Source: Acidimicrobiales bacterium (GTDB lineage Bacteria; Actinomycetota; Acidimicrobiia; Acidimicrobiales; SZUA-35). Taken from it: a stretch of DNA of 32,491 nt. Positions 7,806 to 16,015 of the stretch are shown piece after piece. Below the pieces are notes generated by a model that was not told the DNA's origin, did not search any database, and worked only from the letters and a program-made list of their open reading frames with translations. Position 1 is the first letter of the stretch, and each line of letters opens with the position of its first letter. The translations under genes were made by a program, and so were the position numbers. Location: positions 1 through 32,491 of the forward strand of contig JAHDFR010000046.1 in the NCBI GenBank assembly GCA_020628065.1, in the 5' to 3' direction.

Positions 7806-7880
7806 AGCCTTCTTCGACACAACCCTCACAAGCAACCGGCGAGCGGCTCGCCGATCAACAACCAGGCAGCAGAATCGTAC

Positions 7881-8750
7881 CTAATCTGCGGCGGAATGGT
7901 CATCAGCCCACGAAGGATCGATGGGCTGATGACCTGTGTCGAAGTGTCTGACGTGGCTCACACAGCGGAAGCCGCCTACGCTGTAGGTGTCAGGCTCGAA
8001 TCGGTGAAGGTGATAACCCGGATCGTCGAGAACCAGCCGAACCGGTGCGTTGTCATCGAAGTCGAGTTCTACGTGCTGCACGGTCGACACTGCTGTTGAG
8101 GTCACCACACCACCCACGGTGGTGGTTATTGATCGGTGCAAATGGCCGCAAAGAATGCGGACAATGTTGGCGTCCGAGCCGGCCACCATGGCGGCGAAGC
8201 GGTCGTTGCCGTCCAGCCCGTTCTTGTCCATCCAATGGATCCCGGCGGCAAACGGAGGGTGATGCATGGCGATAACCACTGGTTTGGTTCCGGCGTTGGC
8301 AAGCTGTTCGGCCAGCCAGGCGGAGCGCTCATCATCGAACACGCCTCCATGCTCGATGTCGGCCATAGACAGTTCTGCCCGGCCGGGCTGGTTGACCATG
8401 GTGTCCAGTCCGAGAATCCGGAATGGTCCTACGTCGACCGTCCAACTGAGGTTTGTCTCCGAGGCCCATGGCATGTCGAAGTGTCGGGCGAAGGTGTCTT
8501 TGCGATCGTGGTTGCCGACAAGCGGCAGAAGAGGAATCTCCAGCGGGTCAAGAAGATCGGCCAGAGCATCCATCTCGGATTCGGTGCCGGTATCGACGAG
8601 ATCTCCGGTGGCTACGACCACGTCGGGAGTGACCGTCTCGGCGTTAAGGCGTTCAACGGCCATGGCGAGGCGCTCGTTGTTGTCAACGTAGCGTTCACCG
8701 TCATAGTCGGCTGCAACAACATGGGTGTCACTCAGTTGCGCAAGCAGCAT
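7881..8750 (-). CDS. CpdA/GpdQ-type calcineurin-like phosphodiesterase
   Basis: This 289-residue metallophosphoesterase carries all class III motifs: 'LSDTH' (Asp8, His10), 'GDLVD' (Asp50), 'GNHD' (Asn80, His81), 'AMHHPP' (His163) and 'GHLH' (His203, His205). The 'LVGNHDRKDTF' and 'MHHPPFAAGIHWMD' segments resemble 3',5'-cyclic AMP phosphodiesterase CpdA/Rv0805 and glycerophosphodiesterase GpdQ, so it probably cleaves cyclic nucleotides or phosphodiesters with a dinuclear metal centre in the cytoplasm. It starts six bases after the stop of the membrane-anchored gene at 8757-9239, so the two are co-transcribed. The last 18 codons overlap a perfect 13-bp inverted repeat (7898-7934). Confidence 0.87.
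   Translation of the reverse strand: MLLAQLSDTHVVAADYDGERYVDNNERLAMAVERLNAETVTPDVVVATGDLVDTGTESEMDALADLLDPLEIPLLPLVGNHDRKDTFARHFDMPWASETNLSWTVDVGPFRILGLDTMVNQPGRAELSMADIEHGGVFDDERSAWLAEQLANAGTKPVVIAMHHPPFAAGIHWMDKNGLDGNDRFAAMVAGSDANIVRILCGHLHRSITTTVGGVVTSTAVSTVQHVELDFDDNAPVRLVLDDPGYHLHRFEPDTYSVGGFRCVSHVRHFDTGHQPIDPSWADDHSAAD
7898..7934 (-). repeat. Perfect 13-bp inverted repeat inside the 3' end of the phosphodiesterase gene
   Basis: GGTCATCAGCCCA (7898-7910) and TGGGCTGATGACC (7922-7934) are perfect reverse complements with an 11-base loop, ending 17 bases before the end of the coding sequence. It could be a coding-embedded terminator, an mRNA-end stabiliser or a protein-binding site. No T-tract follows. 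Confidence 0.6.
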
Positions 8751-8756
8751 GGTTGG

Positions 8757-9239
8757 CTACGACCTTGTCCGGTTGAGGTTTATCTGCAGGTTTCCGTCTT
8801 CGTCCACGGTGGTCCCGTATTGGGTAAGTCCTGCACCGTCAGCCGGGTACTCGTCCCCTGAACAGGAGTCGACGAAGATCTCTTCAACCTTCTGCCATTC
8901 AAGCACGCAGTCGCGCACCGATGTTAAAGGACGGGCTGGAAAGGCATGCCAGCCCTCGTTCGGTGACGATCCAACATGGTTGACGATGATGTCCCGGTCA
9001 CCGTTGGCGACGTCCGGGAGCAGCAATGGTTCGGACTCGTTGATGAACTCCGCCAGCTCGACCGCGTTGCCCAGCGAGAACACCGGCTCTCCCAGCTGTA
9101 TCGGGACCTCACTCCCTGAACCGCCCAATTGCCCCAGGCGGGTGATGAGGAACAGCACGGCGACCAGCGCTCCGATACCACCAAGCGCAACCAGAATCGC
9201 CTGTCTGGCGTTAGTTTGTGACCGCTCGGCAACCGGCAT
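8757..9239 (-). CDS. Membrane-anchored protein, possible degenerate Rieske-like fold
   Basis: This 160-residue protein has a short basic N-terminus, one transmembrane helix (about 13-34) and an outer domain. I do not recognise it firmly. The pattern 'PLLLPDVANG', then 'GWHAFPARPL', then 'CVLEWQKVEEIFVDSCSGDEYPADG', then 'LTQYGTTVDEDGNLQINL' follows the strand order of Rieske domains, where the second cluster loop is followed by a similar 'L..Y...VD.DG.L.I' ending. However, the CxH and CxxH cluster ligands are absent; only Cys111 and Cys126 remain, perhaps as a disulphide. If the fold call is right, the iron-sulphur site is lost. It is the first gene of a pair with the phosphodiesterase. Confidence 0.6.
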   Translation of the reverse strand: MPVAERSQTNARQAILVALGGIGALVAVLFLITRLGQLGGSGSEVPIQLGEPVFSLGNAVELAEFINESEPLLLPDVANGDRDIIVNHVGSSPNEGWHAFPARPLTSVRDCVLEWQKVEEIFVDSCSGDEYPADGAGLTQYGTTVDEDGNLQINLNRTRS

Positions 9240-9568
9240 GTGCTATGACCCCGTCTTCTTGTCCGTGATCAGATCTGGCACTGTTGCAACATCGCTGCGA
9301 CGTCGCGGGCGGTCTGACCCTGGTAGAACGATTTTATTGGGTGAATTGTCTGGGCATGCCGTCTGGATGACGTGACATCTGTCGGAGACGCACCCGGGAT
9401 ACGCAGGAGGTAAGCAAGGGATACGTGGGGATACCGAGCGATTCCCAAGCGGATACAGCATCGATACTCACCGATTCGCCTTGATCGGCGCCTAGGATCG
9501 CACGAGACATCCCCATCACCTTTCACCGTCACTTTTCACGGTTGCAGACCCCCAAGTTGGAGCTTCAG
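9240..9568. other. Intergenic region between the divergent 9239 gene and sucC
   Basis: No coding sequence is supported in these 329 bases; short open frames on both strands have no recognisable protein character. The region holds the GATAC motif array (9396-9467). GGAG at 9559-9562 is the sucC ribosome-binding site. Confidence 0.6.
9396..9467 (+). promoter_or_regulatory. Five-copy GATAC array upstream of sucCD, candidate operator cluster
   Basis: GATAC occurs at 9398, 9420, 9430, 9452 and 9463 on one strand, the first three as GGGATAC. Spacings are 22, 10, 22 and 11 bases, i.e. close to one or two helical turns, so all copies face the same side of the DNA. The array lies 102-173 bases before the sucC start and also upstream of the divergent gene. 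Cooperative binding by a regulator is inferred; no known regulator is recognised. Confidence 0.45.
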
Positions 9569-10708
9569 ATGGATTTACTTGAGTACCAAGGCAAGCAGTT
9601 CTTCGCCCAGTACGGCATTCCCGTCTCGGATGGTGAAGCCACTGACAACGTCGATGACGCTGTGGCCATCGCCGACCGGGTCGGCTACCCGGTGGTTATC
9701 AAAGCCCAGGTGCATACTGGGGGCCGGGGCAAGGCCGGCGGTGTGAAGCTGGCGGAGAACGCCGAGGAAGCCCGCACTCACGCTTCCAACATCCTTGGGC
9801 TCGACATCAAAGGCCACGTGGTCAAAACCATCTGGGTTGAGCTGGCGTCTGATATCGCCGAGGAGTACTACGCCAGCTTCACTCTGGACCGGTCGGCTAA
9901 AAAGCATCTAGGCATGCTGAGCGCTGAAGGTGGCGTCGAGATCGAAACCGTGGCCGAGGAGAATCCTGACGCCATCGCCAAGGTCCACATCGATCCGACT
10001 GTTGGCCTGACCGAAGATCAGTGTCGGTCCTGGGTCGAGGCGGCCAACCTGAATCCCCAGGCCAATGATGGGGCTGTCGACATTCTGATGAAGCTCTACA
10101 CCGCCTACGTGGAAGGTGACGCCGATTTGGTGGAGATCAACCCCCTGATTCTCAAACCAACCGGCGAGGTCCACGCCCTCGACGCCAAGGTGAGCCTCGA
10201 CGGCAACGCCACCTACGAGCACCCGGACTACAGCAAGTACGACGCCACCCAGCCCCGCGATGAGCGGGAGGAGGCGGCCCACGCCAAAGGTCTTCAATAC
10301 GTCGGACTTGAAGGTTCGGTCGGCGTCATCGCCAACGGCGCCGGTTTGGCCATGAGCACCGTCGACGTGATCAACCAGGTCGGCGGCAAACCGGCCAACT
10401 TTCTGGATATCGGAGGCGGGGCCAACGCCGATGTCATGTCCGGCGCGCTAGAGGTCATCAACAACGATCCGGCGGTGAAGGCCATCTTCATCAACATCTT
10501 CGGTGGTATCACTCGGGGCGAAGAGGTGGCCAACGGCATTATCGAAGCGATGAACAGGGTCAACATTGACTCTCCGATCGTCATCCGGCTCGACGGCACC
10601 AACGCCGACGAAGGACGAGCGATACTCCAACCCCATCTGAACGATTCACTGATGATGGAACCAACAATGCTCGATGCCGCCCGCAAAGCGGCTGAGTTGG
10701 CCGGCTGA
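9569..10708 (+). CDS. sucC: Succinyl-CoA ligase, beta subunit
   Basis: This 379-residue protein is close to the family length (E. coli 388). The N-terminal ATP-grasp domain shows 'MDLLEYQGKQFFAQYGIPV', 'PVVIKAQVHTGGRGKAGGV' and 'EINPL'. The C-terminal ligase domain has 'DIGGGA' and 'FINIFGGITRGEEVANGI'. It forms the active complex with SucD and makes ATP or GTP from succinyl-CoA in the TCA cycle; nucleotide preference is not judged here. ATG 9569 is chosen because GGAG lies six bases upstream and the protein begins as homologues do; an in-frame TTG at 9542 is unlikely. sucD follows after 32 bases. Confidence 0.96.
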   Translation: MDLLEYQGKQFFAQYGIPVSDGEATDNVDDAVAIADRVGYPVVIKAQVHTGGRGKAGGVKLAENAEEARTHASNILGLDIKGHVVKTIWVELASDIAEEYYASFTLDRSAKKHLGMLSAEGGVEIETVAEENPDAIAKVHIDPTVGLTEDQCRSWVEAANLNPQANDGAVDILMKLYTAYVEGDADLVEINPLILKPTGEVHALDAKVSLDGNATYEHPDYSKYDATQPRDEREEAAHAKGLQYVGLEGSVGVIANGAGLAMSTVDVINQVGGKPANFLDIGGGANADVMSGALEVINNDPAVKAIFINIFGGITRGEEVANGIIEAMNRVNIDSPIVIRLDGTNADEGRAILQPHLNDSLMMEPTMLDAARKAAELAG

Positions 10709-10740
10709 AAGACTCCCAGGGACTGTAAAGAAACGACATC

Positions 10741-11625
10741 ATGAGCATCTTCGTAGACGAAAACACCAAAGTTGTTTATCAGGGCCTCACCGGCTCACAG
10801 GGCCGCTACTACGGCCTGCTGAACGCCGAATACGGCACCCAGGTGGTGGCGGGAACCAACCCCAAGAAGGCCGGAACCGACGTTGAGGGCATTCCCATCT
10901 ACGCCACCGTGGCCGAGGCCATGGAAGCAACCGGTGCCACCGCCAGTTGCATCTTCATTCCGGCTCCCGGCGTCCAGAGCGCCGTGTTGGAAGCCGCTGA
11001 GGCCGGAATCGAGTTCATCGTGGCCATTACCGAAGGCGTGCCGGCCCACGACGAGGCCTACTTCTTCAACAAATTGCGCAACGACTTCCCGAACACCCGC
11101 CTGCTGGGTCCGAACTGCCCGGGCATCATCAGCCCCGGCAAATGCAACATCGGCATCACCGCCGGTCACATTGCCAAGCCTGGCGGGCCGGTGGGCATCG
11201 TCAGCCGATCGGGCACCCTCACCTATCAGGCTCTCTACGAGCTGAAGGAGAAAGGCATCGGTGTGACCACCTGCGTTGGCATCGGCGGCGATCCGGTGCC
11301 GGGTACCTCGTTCATCGATTGTCTGGCCGCCTTCGAGGCCGATCCCGAAACCAAAGCAGTCATGATGATTGGTGAAATAGGTGGTTCGGCTGAGGAGGAG
11401 GCTGCCGAGTTCATCAAGAACAACATGAGCAAGCCGGTCTCGTCCTACGTTGCCGGTGTGACTGCCCCTCCGGGCAAGAAGATGGGCCACGCCGGTGCGA
11501 TCGTCTCCGGCGGCAAGGGCACCGCTCAAGCCAAGATGGAGGCGCTGGCCGATGCCGGTGTAAAGGTTGGACAGAATCCGACCGAAGCCGGAGAGCTGAT
11601 GGCCGAGATCGTGGCCAACCTGTAG
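10741..11625 (+). CDS. sucD: Succinyl-CoA ligase, alpha subunit
   Basis: This 294-residue protein contains the CoA-binding Rossmann domain ('[12 protein letters not shown]', 'GTNPKKAG', '[11 protein letters not shown]') and the ligase domain. The catalytic phospho-histidine loop '[20 protein letters not shown]' is intact with His250. 'SRSGTLTYQ' and '[16 protein letters not shown]' are also typical. It pairs with SucC. The ribosome-binding site is weak (AAAGAAA), so expression probably depends on co-transcription with sucC. No clear hairpin is seen between its stop and the next gene 48 bases away. Confidence 0.96.
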   Translation: MSIFVDENTKVVYQGLTGSQGRYYGLLNAEYGTQVVAGTNPKKAGTDVEGIPIYATVAEAMEATGATASCIFIPAPGVQSAVLEAAEAGIEFIVAITEGVPAHDEAYFFNKLRNDFPNTRLLGPNCPGIISPGKCNIGITAGHIAKPGGPVGIVSRSGTLTYQALYELKEKGIGVTTCVGIGGDPVPGTSFIDCLAAFEADPETKAVMMIGEIGGSAEEEAAEFIKNNMSKPVSSYVAGVTAPPGKKMGHAGAIVSGGKGTAQAKMEALADAGVKVGQNPTEAGELMAEIVANL

Positions 11626-11673
11626 CAATCTCCTCCTTCGAATACCTTTGACCAACAAAGTAGCATTCCAGTA

Positions 11674-12810
11674 ATGACTTCCCTCGGTCGACACCTTCGT
11701 TCCGGCGCGTCCCGGCACATCGCCTCGATCGTGATTTTGGCTTTGGCCGTCATCGCCGCCAGCTGCGGCGAGGCCGAGCGCCCGACACTCGTCGGACCAG
11801 AAGTTGCTCCGGCCGATCAACTGCGGCGAGACAATGGAGGCGTCGAGCAGGCGACCGGGACAACCGGCGTACTCGATCCGGCCACCGAGACGTCGACGTT
11901 CGCCGATTCGGGGAGCTCGTTTGCCGCTACCGGCAGTGACACCGATGATCCAACCTCGGCTGCAGCCGGCATTGAGGGCGCTGTCCGTCCGGCCGATGGG
12001 GGAGTAAGCGCCGTCTTCACGCCTACCGGAGTGCTGGCTGCTGTACTCGGGCAGACCGACGACGCCTACCTGATTCAGACACCCTGCGGATTTGAGGCGG
12101 CGGTGCCGCTGGGTCAAACGTTGACGTCGGTAGATGTGATGCTGGACCCCGGTCACGGCGGCGATGAGGAGGGAGCGGTGGCGGAGAGCGGTCTGACCGA
12201 GGCCTCCATCAATCTCCGCGTATCGCAACGAACAGCCGAGTTGTTGTCCCAGCGAGGCGTCTCCGTGGCCTTGACACGGACCGGCGACTATCGGGTGCCG
12301 ATCACTCAACGAGCGGCATTGTCCGACGCCCTCGGAGCCAAAGCCCTGGTGTCGATCCACCACAACACGCCCAGAGCGGCCGAGTCGACAATTCCCGGCA
12401 CGGAAGTGTATGTCCAAAGCACATCGCCCGACTCTCAGCGACTGGGCGGGCTGATGTACGAACGGGTTGTGGCCGACCTGGCCCAATTCGACGTTCCGTG
12501 GGTGGCCAGAACCGACGCCGGTGTGCTGACCGTGTTGAACGACGAGGGGGTTGACGCCTATGGCATCAATCGTCGACCGGCAACGCCCTCGGCCCTCATC
12601 GAGGTCGGCTATCTGGCCAACCCGGCTGAGGCGGCCCTCTTCGCAACCGATGAATACGTCGAAGTGGTGTCGGTCGCCCTCATGACGGGAATCGAGCGTT
12701 ATTTGCGCACCCAGGACCCCGGTTCGGGCTACGTGTCCACGCCGAGGTCCTTCAATCCAAGCGGGGCAACCGGCGGACAAAGCGACTGTGTCGACCCGGC
12801 GCTGAACTAG
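11674..12810 (+). CDS. N-acetylmuramoyl-L-alanine amidase (Amidase_3), probable lipoprotein
   Basis: A 378-residue secreted protein. The N-terminus has a positively charged region and hydrophobic core ending 'AVIAASC' with Cys31, a plausible though imperfect lipobox. A low-complexity linker (about 40-115) precedes the catalytic domain (about 153-345). Zinc ligands are His161 ('DPGHGG'), Glu176 ('LTEASIN') and His229 ('SIHHN'); the catalytic Glu310 is in 'ALIEVGYLANP'. The enzyme cleaves the amide bond between MurNAc and the stem peptide in cell-wall remodelling. The final 16 or so codons fall inside the first copy of a 116-bp tandem duplication, so a second, untranslated copy of its 3' end lies downstream. 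Confidence 0.9.
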   Translation: MTSLGRHLRSGASRHIASIVILALAVIAASCGEAERPTLVGPEVAPADQLRRDNGGVEQATGTTGVLDPATETSTFADSGSSFAATGSDTDDPTSAAAGIEGAVRPADGGVSAVFTPTGVLAAVLGQTDDAYLIQTPCGFEAAVPLGQTLTSVDVMLDPGHGGDEEGAVAESGLTEASINLRVSQRTAELLSQRGVSVALTRTGDYRVPITQRAALSDALGAKALVSIHHNTPRAAESTIPGTEVYVQSTSPDSQRLGGLMYERVVADLAQFDVPWVARTDAGVLTVLNDEGVDAYGINRRPATPSALIEVGYLANPAEAALFATDEYVEVVSVALMTGIERYLRTQDPGSGYVSTPRSFNPSGATGGQSDCVDPALN

Positions 12811-12993
12811 ACTCAACCAGTCGGGCGCGCCGTATCCGCTCGGTGGAGGATGCGAGGTTGGCATGAAAGCGCTGTTGCGGGGCAACCGGCGGACAAAGCG
12901 ACTGTGTCGACCCGGCGCTGAACTAGACTCAACCAGTCGGGCGCGCCGTATCCGCTCGGTGGAGGATGCGAGGTTGGCATGAAAGCGCTGTTG
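12761..12993 (+). repeat. Perfect 116-bp tandem duplication across the amidase-purH junction
   Basis: Bases 12761-12876 are repeated exactly at 12877-12992 (the match runs one base further, to 12993). The unit contains the last codons and stop of the amidase gene, the intergenic spacer, the GGAGGA ribosome-binding site and the first five codons of purH. Both copies appear identical base for base. It is either a recent duplication or an assembly error. Confidence 0.95.
12863..12982 (+). CDS. 39-codon upstream ORF created by the duplication
   Basis: The first copy of the purH start (ATG 12863, GGAGGA at 12845-12850) reads through the duplication junction into a different frame, because 116 is not a multiple of three. 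It gives MKALL followed by an Arg-rich sequence. Its TGA stop (12980-12982) overlaps the true purH ATG (12979) as ATGA. If translated it could couple to or compete with purH; the peptide itself is not expected to have a function. Confidence 0.4.
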   Translation: MKALLRGNRRTKRLCRPGAELDSTSRARRIRSVEDARLA

Positions 12994-14493
12994 TCCGTTT
13001 ACGAAAAGGCCGGGATTGTCGATCTGGCCTCCCAACTGCATGGCCTGGGGATCGACCTGATCTCGTCCGGTGGCACCGCCCAGGTCGTTGCAGAAGCAGG
13101 CATACCGGTAACCGACGTGGCTGATCTCACCGGTTTTGCCCCCATGCTCGGCCATCGAGTAGTCACGCTCCACCCGAGGGTGCATGGGGCGATCCTGGCT
13201 GACCGACGCAACACCGATCACCTTCGGGATCTCGAAGAGCATCAACTTGATCTCATCGACATCGTTGTCGGCAACCTCTACCCATTCTCGTCCGATCCGT
13301 CCATAGAACTGATCGACATCGGTGGTCCGGCCATGATCAGAGCGGCGGCCAAAAACCACGAGTACGTGACGGTGCTGGTCGACCCGGCTGACTACGGTGA
13401 CGTCCTGGACGAGTTGGCCCAGGCCGGATCCACATCGGCCGGGCTGCGGCGCCGGCTGGCGGCGAAAGCATTTGCTCACACCGCCGCCTATGACGCCGAG
13501 ATCGCCAACTGGTTCGCCGCGTCGGAGCCGGCTGACGGCGAGGGTGACTGGCCGAACAGCCATCACCTTTCGATGGAGAAGCTGCAGGATCTCCGCTACG
13601 GCGAAAATCCTCACCAAAGTGGGGCGCACTACCAGCCGGCCGGTAGGCCGAGCTGGTGGTCATCGGTCGAACAACTCGGGGGCTCGGACATGAGCTACCT
13701 GAACATCTTTGATGCCGACGCCGCCTGGTCACTGGCTCACGATCTGGGCGACGACCCGACGGTGGCCATCATCAAACACGCCAATCCATGCGGCGTGGCC
13801 ACGGCGAACGACTTGGCCACCGCCTACAGCCGGGCCTACGCCTGTGATCCCCGCTCGGCATTCGGTGGCATCGTGGCCTTCAACCATGTGGTGGACAGCG
13901 CAACGGTGGACGCTATGGAGGAGGCCGCTCAAGCCGACCTGGTCATCGCCCCGGGGTTTGGTCCCGGGGTGACGGAGCGAATAGCGGCCAAGCGGAAGTC
14001 GACCAGAGTTCTGCAGGCCGCACCTCCGGTACGTGACGGTCTCCAGCTGCGCACCCTGACCGACAGCTTCCTGTTGCAGAACGCAGCTTCTTTCGTCAAC
14101 GGCGCCGACGAGTGGACGGTGGTCACCGAACGACAGCCGACCGAGGCCGAAATGGTCGACGCCCGCTTCGCCTGGCGGATTTGCGGCCAAGTAAGTTCCA
14201 ACGCCATTGTTCTGGCCAAAGATCAGGTGGCTTGGGGTATAGGTGCCGGCCAACAGAATCGGGTTGAGTCAGGCCAGTTGGCTGCCACCAAGGCCGACGG
14301 GCGGGCTGAAGGCGGGGCCTGCGCCTCCGACGCCTTCTACCCGTTCCCCGACGGTGTCGAGGCGGCGGCCGATGCTGGTGTTGCCGTTGTCATCCAGCCG
14401 GGCGGATCGGTCAACGACTCGGATGTCATCGCCACCGCCAATCGTCTTGGTCTCGCTATGATCTTCACCGGCGAGCGCCAATTCAAGCACTGA
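12979..14493 (+). CDS. purH: Bifunctional AICAR transformylase / IMP cyclohydrolase
   Basis: This 504-residue protein performs the last two steps of purine synthesis. The N-terminal MGS-like IMP cyclohydrolase domain shows 'ALLSVYEKAGI', 'LISSGGTAQ' and 'TLHPRVHGAIL'. The AICAR transformylase domain shows 'LRYGENPHQ' (205-213) and 'IIKHANPCGVA' with the Lys266-His267 catalytic pair. The start is the second copy of a duplicated ATG; GGAGGA lies 12 bases upstream, and the protein begins where family members begin, so nothing is missing. folD, which interconverts one-carbon folates including the 10-formyl-THF used by PurH, follows 67 bases later. Confidence 0.96.
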   Translation: MKALLSVYEKAGIVDLASQLHGLGIDLISSGGTAQVVAEAGIPVTDVADLTGFAPMLGHRVVTLHPRVHGAILADRRNTDHLRDLEEHQLDLIDIVVGNLYPFSSDPSIELIDIGGPAMIRAAAKNHEYVTVLVDPADYGDVLDELAQAGSTSAGLRRRLAAKAFAHTAAYDAEIANWFAASEPADGEGDWPNSHHLSMEKLQDLRYGENPHQSGAHYQPAGRPSWWSSVEQLGGSDMSYLNIFDADAAWSLAHDLGDDPTVAIIKHANPCGVATANDLATAYSRAYACDPRSAFGGIVAFNHVVDSATVDAMEEAAQADLVIAPGFGPGVTERIAAKRKSTRVLQAAPPVRDGLQLRTLTDSFLLQNAASFVNGADEWTVVTERQPTEAEMVDARFAWRICGQVSSNAIVLAKDQVAWGIGAGQQNRVESGQLAATKADGRAEGGACASDAFYPFPDGVEAAADAGVAVVIQPGGSVNDSDVIATANRLGLAMIFTGERQFKH

Positions 14494-14560
14494 GACTGTT
14501 CTCGGGACGGATTGGTCTCGGCGCGGCGAATACATATCAACGGACGAAGTGGAGCCTGAA

Positions 14561-15421
14561 GTGAGCGCACAACTCTTGGCCGGCGGCCCGGTGGCCGAAG
14601 CCGTTCTGGGCGAAGTGAAGCAGCGAGTCGATGAAATGAAGGCTGCTGGTGTGACTCCCGGTCTCGGCACGATCCTGGTCGGTGACGACGGCCCTTCGGC
14701 CAGCTACGTCCGCAACAAGCATCGAACCTGCGAGCAGGTGGGTATTGCCTCCCACCATCATGAAATCTCGGCCGATGCCGGCCAGCAGACACTGCTCGAC
14801 GCAGTCCGTGACTTCAATGAGAACCCTGAGGTCGACGGGTACATCATTCAAAGCCCCGTCCCGGATGGTTTCGATTTCAACGAGTCGTTGGCGTTGATGG
14901 ATCCGGCCAAGGATGCCGACGGCCTGCACCCGATGAATCTCGGGCGTTTGGTTCTGCAGGAACCCGGTCCCGTGCCTTGCACCCCGGCCGGGATTCAAGC
15001 CATGTTCTTGCACTACGACATTGAGGTCGCCGGCAAGAATGTTGTGGTTGTCGGCCGGGGCCCTACTCTGGGGCGGCCGATGTCTTTGCTGATGGCCAAC
15101 AAGGGTGACGCCGCCAATGCGGCGGTAACCGTGGTCCACTCCCGGGTCCCCAACTTGGCCGACTACACCCGTAACGCCGATGTGGTCATCGGCGCTGTGG
15201 GCATTCCCAGCTTCATCACTCCCGACATGGTGCGACCGGGTGCTGTGGTGGTCAGCGGCGGCATCTCGTGGGAAGGCAAGAAGTTGTTGCCCGACGTGGA
15301 CGAGTCCGTTGGGGAGGTGGCGTCATGGATCACCCCTCGATTGGGTGGCGTCGGTCCGATGACCATCGCCATGTTGCTCCGCAACACTATTTGGGCGGCT
15401 GAAGCCCGCATGCCCGGCTGA
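14561..15421 (+). CDS. folD: Methylene-THF dehydrogenase / methenyl-THF cyclohydrolase
   Basis: From GTG 14561 the protein has 286 residues, matching E. coli FolD (288). Catalytic Tyr49 and Lys53 lie in 'SASYVRNKHRTCEQVG'. 'YIIQSPVPDGFD', 'DADGLHPMNLGRL', 'CTPAGIQAM' and the NADP loop 'VVGRGPTLGRPMSLLMANKGDAA' are all present. It interconverts 5,10-methylene-THF and 10-formyl-THF, feeding PurH. GTG 14561 is preferred over GTG 14549 because GGAG (14551-14554) is six bases upstream and the catalytic positions then align with E. coli numbering. It converges on the prepilin peptidase gene. Confidence 0.94.
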   Translation: MSAQLLAGGPVAEAVLGEVKQRVDEMKAAGVTPGLGTILVGDDGPSASYVRNKHRTCEQVGIASHHHEISADAGQQTLLDAVRDFNENPEVDGYIIQSPVPDGFDFNESLALMDPAKDADGLHPMNLGRLVLQEPGPVPCTPAGIQAMFLHYDIEVAGKNVVVVGRGPTLGRPMSLLMANKGDAANAAVTVVHSRVPNLADYTRNADVVIGAVGIPSFITPDMVRPGAVVVSGGISWEGKKLLPDVDESVGEVASWITPRLGGVGPMTIAMLLRNTIWAAEARMPG

Positions 15422-15454
15422 CGACGTCGCCAGCCTTGAAGGCCGTCGGCTCGA

Positions 15455-16015
15455 CTACCAGACTGCCACTCGTAAAAGGCCGGCAACCAAGCCGATCGAC
15501 ATGAACGGGCCGTAGGGAAGCCGATACTTTCGGCCCCGCCCGACGGCCAAGGCCACTGTGGCCGCCAACGCGCCGGTAAGGGCTGTGGCTACTGCTGCGC
15601 TTGCTACGGCCAGCCACCCGAACCAACCCAGCGTGGTAACCAGGGGAAAGACGTACTTCACGTCTCCCATGCCCATACCTCCAAGCAGGTTGGCCATGAA
15701 GAACACGGTGACCGCCCCCATGCCAAAGGCGATAGCGGTGGTTGATCGGCTGATGTCGCCAACCACCAACCCGGCACCCAGCACCCAGATCAGCACGGCG
15801 GCGGCCAGCGTTCCCACGATCGGGTTCGGTAACCGGTGAATGCGCAGATCGATGACTGACAGCCAGGTGGCCACAAGGACCAGTGCTCCAAGAGCAACGG
15901 CGGCTGCGGGAGCCGCCCTGTGACCGTAGGTCACCAACAGAGCGAGTGCAGCTCCTAGCAGCCACACGGCGCCGTTGACCGTGGCCGGAGTTCTTGATTG
16001 GGTGCTGGCCGCCAC
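15455..16015 (-). CDS. Prepilin peptidase, A24 family (TadV/CpaA-like, no methylase domain)
   Basis: This 186-residue protein has about six hydrophobic helices. The two aspartates of the GxGD-type protease are present: Asp56 in 'SVIDLRIHRLPN' and Asp118 in 'GGMGMGDVK'. The N-terminal cysteine-rich methyltransferase domain of PilD-type enzymes is absent, so it is the short form. Such enzymes cleave leader peptides of type IV pilins or Tad/Flp pilins; no pilus genes are in the window, so it must act on distant substrates. The start GTG at 16015 has no clear Shine-Dalgarno. Confidence 0.85.
   Translation of the reverse strand: MAASTQSRTPATVNGAVWLLGAALALLVTYGHRAAPAAAVALGALVLVATWLSVIDLRIHRLPNPIVGTLAAAVLIWVLGAGLVVGDISRSTTAIAFGMGAVTVFFMANLLGGMGMGDVKYVFPLVTTLGWFGWLAVASAAVATALTGALAATVALAVGRGRKYRLPYGPFMSIGLVAGLLRVAVW

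Noticed and set aside
10795-13629. 944-codon open frame on the minus strand across sucD, amidase and purH
   Set aside because: The plus strand carries recognisable genes with intact catalytic motifs throughout. The opposite frame is open only because of G+C-rich codon bias, and its protein has no family character.
15422-15450. Possible terminator between folD and the prepilin peptidase gene
   Set aside because: Only broken stems (CGACG/CGTCG, GCC/GGC) with mismatches; too weak to list.
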